From an uncultured Rhodospirillales bacterium (GTDB lineage Bacteria; Pseudomonadota; Alphaproteobacteria; Rhodospirillales; Defluviicoccaceae), in contig CAKZLS010000016.1 of NCBI GenBank assembly GCA_937127205.1, forward strand, positions 1 through 6,132: a stretch of 6,132 nucleotides of DNA, written 5' to 3'. Below the pieces are notes generated by a model. It searched no databases and was not told the origin of the DNA. It saw only the letters and a list, made by a program, of their open reading frames with translations. Each line of letters begins with the position of its first letter. Positions within the stretch are counted from its first letter, which is position 1. Shown piece after piece: positions 1 to 4,656 of this stretch. The position numbers were made by a program, and so were the translations under genes.

Positions 1-608
1 CCATCGCCATTGTGGCCGTTCTGGGGGCGTTCCAAGACCTGCGGCCGAGCTTCGGCGACAAGCCGGTGTCCATGGTCCTGACCATCCAGATGTTCATGCT
101 GATGGCCGGCGCGTTCATCGTCATCTTCACCAAGACCAATCCGGCGAATATCGGCAAGACCGAAGTGTTTCGTGCAGGAATGATCGCCGTGGTCGCCGTC
201 TTCGGTGTGGCCTGGATGGCCGACACGGTATTCGACGCCAATCTCGAGATTATCAAGTCTTCTCTCGCCGAACTGGTGATGGAGCAGCCCTGGACCTACG
301 CGGTGGCGCTGCTGCTGGTCTCCAAGTTCGTCAACTCGCAGGCGGCCGCGATTGCCGCGATGGTTCCTGTGGCGCTGTCCATCGGCGTTCCACCGGGCTA
401 CATCGTAGCCTTCGCCGCGGCGTGCTACGGCTACTACATCCTGCCGACCTACCCGAGCGACCTAGCGGCGATTCAGTTCGACCGTTCGGGAACCACTCGC
501 ATCGGCAAATACGTGATCAATCATAGCTTCATTTTGCCAGGGCTGATCGGCGTGGGGACATCCTGCGTCGTCGGCCTGATCCTGGCGACGGTGCGCGGGC
601 TGGTTTAG
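1..608 (+). CDS. dcuA: Anaerobic C4-dicarboxylate transporter, DcuA type (3' part only)
   Basis: This is the C-terminal ~202 residues of an inner-membrane carrier of the Dcu family, which exchanges or takes up fumarate, malate, aspartate and succinate, classically during anaerobic growth. The frame is open from base 3 with no start in view, and the stop is TAG at 606-608. A full Dcu protein is about 430-440 residues, so roughly the first half lies before the window. Several hydrophobic segments are visible. Motifs that, from memory, match DcuA better than DcuB are KTNPANIGKTEVFR, SKFVNSQAAA, CYGYYILPTYPSDLAAIQFD and NHSFILPGLIGV. No frameshift or internal stop is seen. It is followed at once by a stem-loop and a spacer, so it ends its transcription unit or stands alone. 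The family call is firm. DcuA rather than DcuB is likely, and the substrate is inferred from the family. Confidence 0.9.
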   Translation, partial: IAIVAVLGAFQDLRPSFGDKPVSMVLTIQMFMLMAGAFIVIFTKTNPANIGKTEVFRAGMIAVVAVFGVAWMADTVFDANLEIIKSSLAELVMEQPWTYAVALLLVSKFVNSQAAAIAAMVPVALSIGVPPGYIVAFAAACYGYYILPTYPSDLAAIQFDRSGTTRIGKYVINHSFILPGLIGVGTSCVVGLILATVRGLV

Positions 609-628
609 GCGGTTCACGCCGAACCGCC
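608..628 (+). terminator. Stem-loop directly after dcuA, possible terminator without U tract
   Basis: A perfect 8-bp stem, GGCGGTTC (608-615) and GAACCGCC (621-628), encloses a 5-nt loop and starts on the last base of the dcuA stop codon. Position and stability suit a transcription end or an mRNA 3' stabiliser. No T run follows, so it is not a canonical intrinsic terminator. The stem is seen in the sequence; its function is inferred. Confidence 0.4.
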
Positions 629-643
629 GCCGTACAGATGGAA

Positions 644-684
644 ATGGCATAACGGATCAGATTAGAAGCGGCCCGCTATGCCAT
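644..684. repeat. 8-bp inverted repeat ATGGCATA / TATGCCAT in the dcuA-folB spacer
   Basis: ATGGCATA (644-651) is matched by its exact reverse complement TATGCCAT (677-684), with 25 bases between the arms. It lies in the 158-bp gap between the converging dcuA and folB genes, where I see no gene. The same arm, ATGGCATA, recurs at 3071-3078 beside vapB. The structure is seen; no function can be assigned. Confidence 0.4.
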
Positions 685-766
685 CTTCCCTTGCTCGCCC
701 GCCTTCGTTCTTGAGGCATGGCTCTCTTCAGTGGATGCAGCCGTCAGCGTCTCGGAGCGTTGCGCA

Positions 767-1117
767 TTATTCACGCTCGGCGGACATGCTCACGCCGACG
801 TAGTCGGCCTCCGGAAAGATATCGGGTTTTTTGGACATGACCCGAGCGCGCTTGACGGAGGCGTCGTTCATAATGAAGCCGAGAATTTCGCGAATGAGAT
901 TTTCTTGCGTATCGACTCTCCGTCCCGCGAAGCCGGAAATGAATTCCTTCACCCGGTCGTAGTCATAAAACGCCGGATCATCGATTTTTTCCTGCGTAAG
1001 TTCTATTTCCGTCGAAATCAAAACCCGCTGTTGTTTCGCCTTTTCATGGCTGTGTATGCCCAGGAACATCCGCACTTCGACGTTGCGAACATCGATAACC
1101 ACGTCACGAATTCTCAA
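767..1117 (-). CDS. folB: Dihydroneopterin aldolase family protein (FolB/FolX-like)
   Basis: A 116-residue cytosolic protein of the dihydroneopterin aldolase/epimerase family, about the usual length (115-125). FolB converts 7,8-dihydroneopterin to 6-hydroxymethyl-7,8-dihydropterin plus glycolaldehyde in folate synthesis; the paralogue FolX epimerises the triphosphate. Visible features are the first strand IRDVVIDVRNVEVRMFLGIH, the Glu of HSHEK (residue 25, matching the family's pterin-anchoring or active-site region), the Tyr pair 51/53, TQENLI around 70-75, and the Lys pair 96-97 of MSKKPD near the place of the catalytic lysine, followed by DYVGVSMSAER. The start is a TTG (1117-1115) that overlaps the folM stop in the tetramer TTGA, with AGAGGA seven bases upstream. 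No better ATG exists. It is the second gene of a folM-folB operon and probably translationally coupled. FolB versus FolX cannot be decided here. Confidence 0.82.
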   Translation of the reverse strand: MRIRDVVIDVRNVEVRMFLGIHSHEKAKQQRVLISTEIELTQEKIDDPAFYDYDRVKEFISGFAGRRVDTQENLIREILGFIMNDASVKRARVMSKKPDIFPEADYVGVSMSAERE

Positions 1118-1878
1118 ATCAGATCCTCTTTGACTAGAAACGCCACGTCGCGCGGAAACTTCAGCAAGCTCTGGCCACCGTCAAGGGTCATGATGTCGCC
1201 GTTGTAGCTCTTCGTCCGCCACATGAAGACCACGGCCTCGGCGATCTCGTCTGGAGACGGCCCGCGTTTCAACGGGGTCAGCTCCCGCGACTTCTCGAAA
1301 TTCTTCTGTGTCTGTTTGCCGCTGATCAAGGTGACGCTCGGTGCAATACCGCAGACCCGCACTTTCGGCGCGAACCTCATCGCCAGCATTTCCGTCGAAT
1401 CCCGGAGAGCGCATTTGCTGACGGTGTAGCTGAAAAAGTCGGGGTTCAGCGCAAAGACCTTGTTGTCCAGCATGTTGACGATCAATCGGTCTTCCCGATC
1501 ATCGCAGCCGTTGAAAAACTCCTTGGAAAGCACGATCGGCGCCTTGAGATTGACGTTCACGTGACGATCGAATTGATCCAGGCTGAAATCCGACGCGTCG
1601 TCGTTGACGAACATCGCCGCGTTGTTGACGATCAGATTTGGCATCCCGCACTGTTCGGTCACGTCCCGAAAAAAAGGGGAAACGATGTCCGGAACAGCCA
1701 AGTCCACTTCAAACAGGGAGCACGTGCCATTGTCGCCGGTGATCTCTTCACGCAGGCTTTCGGCCTCGTCGCGCGAGGTGTTGTATTGGGCCGCGATGAC
1801 GAAACCTTCTTGAGCAAGCCGCAGGGCGATACTTCGCCCCAGCCTTATGGCTGCTCCCGTAACAAGCGCTACCGGCAC
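1114..1878 (-). CDS. folM: SDR-family pteridine reductase, FolM-like
   Basis: A 254-residue NADPH-type short-chain dehydrogenase/reductase. The cofactor loop is TGAAIRLG (residues 7-14), in which Arg12 replaces the usual SDR glycine. The TGxxxRxG form is the mark of pteridine reductases (PTR1, FolM), which reduce dihydropterins such as dihydromonapterin or dihydrofolate. Further SDR marks are VNNAAMF (84-90), the catalytic YTVSK (Tyr151, Lys155) and the late LDGGQSL (232-238). The start chosen is GTG at 1878-1876, because GGGAG lies seven bases before it and the beta strand PVALVTG follows directly. The frame is open 28 codons further upstream to 1962, but that extension resembles no SDR N-terminus. 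The stop overlaps the folB start (TTGA), so the two form one operon. Next to folB, a role in tetrahydromonapterin or folate supply is inferred; the exact substrate is not shown. Confidence 0.82.
   Translation of the reverse strand: MPVALVTGAAIRLGRSIALRLAQEGFVIAAQYNTSRDEAESLREEITGDNGTCSLFEVDLAVPDIVSPFFRDVTEQCGMPNLIVNNAAMFVNDDASDFSLDQFDRHVNVNLKAPIVLSKEFFNGCDDREDRLIVNMLDNKVFALNPDFFSYTVSKCALRDSTEMLAMRFAPKVRVCGIAPSVTLISGKQTQKNFEKSRELTPLKRGPSPDEIAEAVVFMWRTKSYNGDIMTLDGGQSLLKFPRDVAFLVKEDLI
1124..1130 (-). promoter_or_regulatory. Ribosome binding site fixing the folB TTG start
   Basis: On the minus strand AGAGGA lies inside the last codons of folM, and its GAGG core is seven bases before the TTG at 1117-1115. 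It supports TTG as the true start and coupling of folB translation to folM. Confidence 0.55.
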
Positions 1879-1885
1879 CGACGAA

Positions 1886-1893
1886 CTCCCTTT
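1886..1893 (-). promoter_or_regulatory. Ribosome binding site deciding the folM GTG start
   Basis: Minus-strand AAAGGGAG ends seven bases before the GTG at 1878-1876. It is the only good Shine-Dalgarno match near the SDR N-terminus and rules against the longer reading from 1962. Further upstream, TTGGGA and TATTTG with a 17-bp gap make at best a weak promoter. A CGCG-GAAA-CGCG hairpin (1941-1952) lies between these two elements. Confidence 0.6.
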
Positions 1894-2002
1894 GAATTTG
1901 CTGCGGGCACTGATGATGAAACGGTTCCTGAAACAAATAACGCGTTTCCGCGCAATTCCCAACCAGATCCACCGATCGTGTTACCCAGGCACCTGAGGAA
2001 GA

Positions 2003-2227
2003 TTAGGCTGGTCGAGACCCTTCCACATTCATGACGAGATCGCCGCTGACGGCGACGTACGGAAAAACCAGAAGAAACAGCGGCACCCGGACAAACCCGC
2101 CGCCGATGCCGAAAAACCCGGACACGAACCCGCTGACAAAACCGGCTGCCGCGAAGATGGCCAGGTATTCGTATAAGCTGTATGCGTCCGGCGTCATCAA
2201 AGCCGACATGTCAGCACCGTTATCCAC
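2003..2227 (-). pseudogene. TauE/SafE (TSUP) permease, 5' fragment only
   Basis: A 74-codon reading frame whose first ~68 residues look like the start of a TauE/SafE-family membrane permease (sulfite, sulfoacetate or other organic anion export). They comprise a first membrane helix (LAIFAAAGFVSGFVSGFFG), the family glycine motif GIGGGFVRVP (residues 40-49), and a second hydrophobic stretch ending SGDLVMN. Family members usually have 240-300 residues and go on after this point with a 'avatSLA'-like helix. Here the frame reads EGSRPA and stops (TAA). Neither alternative frame downstream resumes the family, and folM upstream sequence follows. The start may be GTG at 2227 or, more naturally, ATG at 2209 or 2197; no strong ribosome site decides it. 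I read it as a remnant left by deletion or rearrangement, not a working transporter. Confidence 0.7.
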
Positions 2228-2418
2228 CGCAAGAAGAGGCGGGCCTCGTATATTGCCGTGACTTTAAACAAAGTGGCGGCATCCCGTACTTCGCATCTAT
2301 CGTGGCTAAAGGCGCATCCGCTATGCCCCATTAAGGTTGCATTGCTCGGACACTAGGTTGGAGGGTGTCGACCCTTCAAGCCATTTTTTTGGCGCGCAGC
2401 ATGTGTGGAGTTCGGTGG
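2228..2418. other. Gene-free spacer between permease remnant and vapC
   Basis: This 191-bp stretch has no convincing coding frame. It holds a small hairpin, AGGGT-gtcg-ACCCT (2362-2375), nine bases before a run of seven T (2384-2390) on the plus strand. The gap is too long for a normal intrinsic terminator, and nothing is transcribed towards it on that strand. The 10-mer CCGCTATGCC at 2318-2327 is also found at 673-682. ACTTT-aaac-AAAGT, a weak inverted repeat, lies near 2260-2273. Confidence 0.5.
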
Positions 2419-2829
2419 TTATGATGTCGGTCGCAGCCAGTTTTCGCGAGGAAGTTCAGCAATGCGGGCAAATTCGCGTTCGTTGTCGGTGACGATGGTG
2501 TGACCAAGGGCAACCGCTTGAGCGGCGATGAGCAGGTCGTTACCGCCGATGGGTTGGCCCGCCTGTTCGAGGCGGGCGCGAAGGTCGCCATAGATGGTAT
2601 CGGTTGGCGCTTCGATCGGGAGGATATCGAGCGCGCCGAGCACGGCTGAAAGCTGCGCGGTCAGCCGGGGCGACGCCTTTTTGGCGGCTCCATAGCGCAG
2701 TTCCGCCGCGACGATAATGCTGGTACAGACCCGTGTCTCGCCAACCACGCGGATGCGCTGGGCGATCCGGCCCTGAGGATGGCGGACAAGGTCGGAGACG
2801 ATGTTGGTATCCAGCAGATAGCGCGTCAA
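2419..2829 (-). CDS. vapC: VapC-family PIN-domain toxin ribonuclease
   Basis: A 136-residue PIN-domain protein, a normal size for VapC/FitB toxins. These toxins are Mg-dependent endoribonucleases that cut tRNA or rRNA and stop translation when freed from antitoxin. All four acidic positions expected of an active site are present: Asp7 in YLLDTN, Glu43 in VAAELRYG, Asp98 in GGNDLLIAAQA and Asp115 in VTDNEREF. The toxin therefore looks catalytically intact. The start is TTG (2829-2827), which overlaps the vapB stop as TTGA. No other start is possible without losing the first strand of the fold. Only a poor ribosome site (GAG) precedes it, so translation is probably coupled to vapB, which would keep toxin below antitoxin. 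The RNA target cannot be read from sequence. Confidence 0.92.
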   Translation of the reverse strand: MTRYLLDTNIVSDLVRHPQGRIAQRIRVVGETRVCTSIIVAAELRYGAAKKASPRLTAQLSAVLGALDILPIEAPTDTIYGDLRARLEQAGQPIGGNDLLIAAQAVALGHTIVTDNEREFARIAELPRENWLRPTS

Positions 2830-3059
2830 AGCTCGACGGGATCCACAGGCAGTTCCGGGATGGGCGGAAATGACTCGTCGAGCGGCCGGAGGGTCGCCAG
2901 GACAGCCAACAGGGATCTTGGCTGGGCGGGTGTGATGATCAGGTGATCGCCGTCCTTGCGCATGATCGCTTCGTCGCCCGGAAGTTCGAACTCACGGGGA
3001 ATTCGCACCGCCTGATTCCGGCCGTTTTTGAAAAGTCTGACGCGTCGTTCTGCGGTCAC
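2826..3059 (-). CDS. vapB: VapB antitoxin, SpoVT/AbrB-type DNA-binding
   Basis: A 77-residue antitoxin. The N-terminal swapped-hairpin (AbrB-type) DNA-binding half includes RRVRLFKNGRNQAVRIPREF and continues through GDEAIMRKDGDHLIITP. The C-terminal half, with PLDESFPPIPELPVDPVEL, is the acidic and proline-rich tail that in this family wraps the VapC active site. The start is taken as GTG at 3059-3057, because GGGAGG sits five bases upstream. The in-frame ATG at 3077 would lie almost at the predicted transcription start and has no ribosome site. It is the first gene of the vapBC operon and overlaps vapC by four bases. Family knowledge says the VapBC complex represses its own promoter, and the inverted repeats upstream fit this. 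Confidence 0.92.
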   Translation of the reverse strand: MTAERRVRLFKNGRNQAVRIPREFELPGDEAIMRKDGDHLIITPAQPRSLLAVLATLRPLDESFPPIPELPVDPVEL

Positions 3060-3064
3060 GGATA

Positions 3065-3070
3065 CCTCCC
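3065..3070 (-). promoter_or_regulatory. Ribosome binding site choosing the vapB GTG start
   Basis: Minus-strand GGGAGG lies five bases before GTG 3059-3057 and downstream of the alternative ATG at 3077, so it can serve only the GTG. Confidence 0.65.
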
Positions 3071-3071
3071 A

Positions 3072-3110
3072 TGGCATAGGCTAATAGCATATGCCAGTCG
3101 AGACCGACTG
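3072..3110. promoter_or_regulatory. Inverted repeats overlapping vapBC promoter, candidate VapBC operator
   Basis: Two adjacent symmetric elements are visible. TGGCATA (3072-3078) pairs with TATGCCA (3090-3096) across an 11-base centre, and the 8-bp palindrome GCATATGC (3087-3094) lies at the right arm. Next to it CAGTCG (3095-3100) pairs with CGACTG (3105-3110) across four bases, inside the -35/-10 spacer. A direct copy, GCCAGTCG, occurs at 3093-3100 and 3150-3157. VapB and other AbrB-type antitoxins bind such repeats. Which element is the operator cannot be told from sequence. Confidence 0.45.
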
Positions 3111-3114
3111 TCCA
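3086..3114 (-). promoter_or_regulatory. Probable vapBC promoter
   Basis: On the minus strand the -35 box is TGGACA (3114-3109, 5/6 to consensus) and the -10 box is TATGCT (3091-3086, 4/6), with exactly 17 bp between them. Transcription would start near 3079, giving a leader of about 20 bases that contains the GGGAGG site. Inverted repeats overlap the -10 region and the spacer, which suits autorepression by VapBC. Base matches are seen; activity is inferred. Confidence 0.5.
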
Positions 3115-3162
3115 CCGGATTGGTCGGGTGCCTGCGAGGCATATTTAGAGCCAGTCGGTGCC

Positions 3163-3615
3163 TCACGCTCGTTCGTCCTTCGGCGAACCCATGACAACGT
3201 ACGACGTGATGGAATTGACCTGCGGCAAGATGCCGAGAACGTCGGTGTGGAAGACCTTGTAGGCGGTGAGGTCGGCGGCTTCGACGCGGAGCAGGTATTC
3301 GATGGTGCCGGTGATGTTGTGGCATTCCCGGACCTCCGGCGAGCGCGAGATGGAGCGCTCGAAGGCCTCTTGAGACGCCTTGGAATGGTCGGACAGCCCA
3401 ACCCCCACATAAACCGTGAACCCGGCGCCAAGGGCGGCGCGGTCGAGGACGGCACGGTAGCCCTTGATGACGCCGGTACGCTCCAGTTCCTGCACCCGGC
3501 GGAGGCAGGCCGACGGCGACAGACCGACCCGCTCGGCCAGCTCCATATTGCTGATGCGGCCGTCGCGGCTCAGCTCGCGCAATATCTTGTCGTTGATGCG
3601 GTCCAAATTCGACAT
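3163..3615 (-). CDS. Lrp/AsnC-family transcriptional regulator
   Basis: A 150-residue regulator of standard Lrp/AsnC length. Residues 3-50 form the N-terminal helix-turn-helix (DRINDKILRELSRDGRIS, then MELAERVGLSPSACLRRVQELE as the recognition unit). Residues 66-141 form the RAM ligand-binding and oligomerisation domain, with the conserved ECHNITGTIEYLLRV core. The more usual 'TGdyDYLL' reads TGTIEYLL here, a possible shift in effector choice. Such proteins bind DNA as dimers to octamers and sense amino acids. The start is ATG 3615-3613, where the conserved domain begins; there is no clear Shine-Dalgarno site. The gene diverges from the LysE-type exporter with 72 bp between starts, the usual arrangement for a regulator controlling its neighbour exporter and itself. 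The effector amino acid is unknown. Confidence 0.93.
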   Translation of the reverse strand: MSNLDRINDKILRELSRDGRISNMELAERVGLSPSACLRRVQELERTGVIKGYRAVLDRAALGAGFTVYVGVGLSDHSKASQEAFERSISRSPEVRECHNITGTIEYLLRVEAADLTAYKVFHTDVLGILPQVNSITSYVVMGSPKDERA

Positions 3616-3687
3616 TTGTTGTGAAATTTGTCCGAATACGACGAAATATGCAACTAAATACGGCGTTGAATCGTTCATGGTTGTCGT
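3604..3687. promoter_or_regulatory. AT-rich divergent control region of lrp-type gene and exporter
   Basis: The 72 bases between the two divergent starts are much richer in A and T than the flanking genes, as expected for promoters and an Lrp site. CAAAT-tcgac-ATTTG (3604-3618) is a 15-bp dyad, the length of an Lrp-type box, and it covers the regulator's own ATG. For the regulator, TTGCAT and CAAATT with a 17-bp gap (minus strand) would place the transcript start only two or three bases before the ATG, which would explain the lack of a ribosome site. No convincing promoter for the exporter could be picked. Confidence 0.4.
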
Positions 3688-4281
3688 ATGACCTACGAAC
3701 TTCTCACCGCGCTGGTGGCGTTCGCTTTCGTCACCTCGATCACGCCGGGGCCGAACAATCTGATGCTGATGGCATCGGGGGCCAACTTCGGGTTTCGCCG
3801 CAGCATCCCGCACATGCTGGGCGTCGGACTGGGTTTCACCCTGATGGTGGTGCTGGTGGGCGCCGGACTGGTGCAGGTGTTCGACGCCTATCCGGTAAGC
3901 TACGCGGTGTTGAAGATCGTCAGTGTCGCTTATCTGCTCTACCTGGCCTGGAAGATCGCCACCGCCGCGCCGCCGCGTGCCGGCGAGAAGGCGGGCAACC
4001 CCATGACCTTCGTGCAGGCGGTGCTGTTTCAATGGGTGAACCCGAAAGCCTGGGCCATGGCGCTGACGGCGGTGAGTGTCTACGCGCCTTCTCACACGCT
4101 GGGCGCCATCGCGCTGGTGGCCATGGTATTCGGCGCCATCAACTTGCCCTCGGTCAGCTCGTGGACGGTGCTGGGCCAGCAGATGCGCCGCCTCCTGACC
4201 AATCAACGGCGTCTCCGCGCCTTCAACATCGGAATGGCGGTCCTGTTGGTCGCGTCGCTGTATCCGGTGATTTTGCCATGA
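3688..4281 (+). CDS. LysE/RhtB-family amino-acid exporter
   Basis: A 197-residue inner-membrane exporter of the LysE/RhtB superfamily, whose members expel lysine, homoserine, threonine, cysteine or related metabolites using the proton gradient. The family signature TPGPNN is at residues 19-24 in the first helix, followed by NLMLMASGANFGFRRSIPHMLG. A second conserved point is FQWVNPKAWAMA (114-125). About six hydrophobic segments are seen, as normal for the family. The ATG at 3688 gives the usual N-terminus, although the ribosome site before it is poor. The divergent Lrp/AsnC gene is probably its regulator. The stop overlaps an ATG (ATGA, 4278-4281), but the 25-codon frame from there looks non-coding. 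Substrate is not determined; an amino acid is inferred from family and neighbour. Confidence 0.93.
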   Translation: MTYELLTALVAFAFVTSITPGPNNLMLMASGANFGFRRSIPHMLGVGLGFTLMVVLVGAGLVQVFDAYPVSYAVLKIVSVAYLLYLAWKIATAAPPRAGEKAGNPMTFVQAVLFQWVNPKAWAMALTAVSVYAPSHTLGAIALVAMVFGAINLPSVSSWTVLGQQMRRLLTNQRRLRAFNIGMAVLLVASLYPVILP

Positions 4282-4340
4282 CTTCGGCTCCGAGGTGTCG
4301 CCACAGGGTCCGAGGACGCCCACTGTCCGAATTTCTCAAT

Positions 4341-4362
4341 GGAGCTCCGGCTTGAGCTCAAG
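4341..4362. repeat. Two adjacent perfect palindromes sharing GAGCTC
   Basis: GGAGCTCC (4341-4348) and CTTGAGCTCAAG (4351-4362) are each perfectly self-complementary, share the core GAGCTC, and have centres 12 bp apart. They lie 60 bp after the exporter stop and about 24 bp before a strong ribosome site. They may be an operator or a pair of small hairpins. There is no T run, so a terminator is unlikely. Function is unknown. Confidence 0.45.
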
Positions 4363-4644
4363 GGAGAATACGGTCAGGAAAGCATGGAGGAGATACCGCG
4401 GTGCTCCAGTTTTGTCGGAGAATTGTACTGTGCATGGGGTTGATATCGACTTTTTGGTTTGACCCCCCCTCCCCCCGACGCTCCATTGAGGCGCTTACGC
4501 ACGATCCTGGACCCGGACTTGGCCGAGGAACAAGTCGCAGCAATCTTTGCTTCGAGCAGATACCGTTTGATCGGTCGGGCCGCCCTATGGCAAAGACCGG
4601 CAATGGCACCAGACCTCAAAAACCGGCGGCCGGCCCGGGCGTGC

Positions 4645-4648
4645 GGAG
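4645..4648 (+). promoter_or_regulatory. Ribosome binding site favouring ATG 4657 of the beta-helix gene
   Basis: GGAG is eight bases before ATG 4657, whereas the alternative in-frame ATG 4603 has no purine-rich site at a fitting distance. This is moderate support for the shorter start. Confidence 0.45.
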
Positions 4649-4656
4649 ACGATCGG

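Larger units (their letters stand above)
4282..4656. other. Spacer of about 375 bp with no assured gene
   Basis: No sure gene lies here. From left to right it holds the paired palindromes (4341-4362), a strong Shine-Dalgarno GGAGGAG (4386-4392) eight bases before GTG 4401, a short hydrophobic reading (LQFCRRIVLCMGLISTFWF) from that GTG, and a C7-T-C6 tract (4463-4476). The reading frame of the downstream beta-helix gene is open back to a TGA at 4441-4443, so part of the spacer could be an N-terminal extension. No clear sigma-70 promoter was found. Confidence 0.5.

Noticed and set aside
731..1207. Plus-strand frame of 158 codons over folB
   Set aside because: Antisense of folB and the end of folM; no family resemblance.
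1561..2034. Plus-strand frame of 157 codons over folM
   Set aside because: Antisense of the SDR gene, no domain pattern.
2362..2390. Hairpin AGGGT-gtcg-ACCCT plus T7 as an intrinsic terminator
   Set aside because: The T run is nine bases from the stem and is on the plus strand, where no upstream gene is transcribed towards it; vapC runs the other way.
2376..2591. Minus-strand frame of 71 codons overlapping the vapC end
   Set aside because: Other frame of vapC; composition is low-complexity and unlike a protein domain.
3129..3141. TGCCT-gcg-AGGCA hairpin after the Lrp-type gene as a terminator
   Set aside because: Only 5 bp, with a tight loop and no T run on the minus strand, so support is too weak.
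3616..4323. Long N-terminal extension of the Lrp-type frame opposite the exporter gene
   Set aside because: The family domain begins at ATG 3615; the upstream part is Arg/His/Gln-rich antisense of the exporter.
3621..4355. 244-codon plus-strand frame overlapping the exporter
   Set aside because: Shifted frame of the LysE/RhtB gene with arginine/glycine-rich, non-family sequence.
4278..4355. 25-codon frame whose ATG overlaps the exporter stop (ATGA)
   Set aside because: Arginine-rich, no recognisable feature, no ribosome site beyond chance; the overlap alone is weak support.
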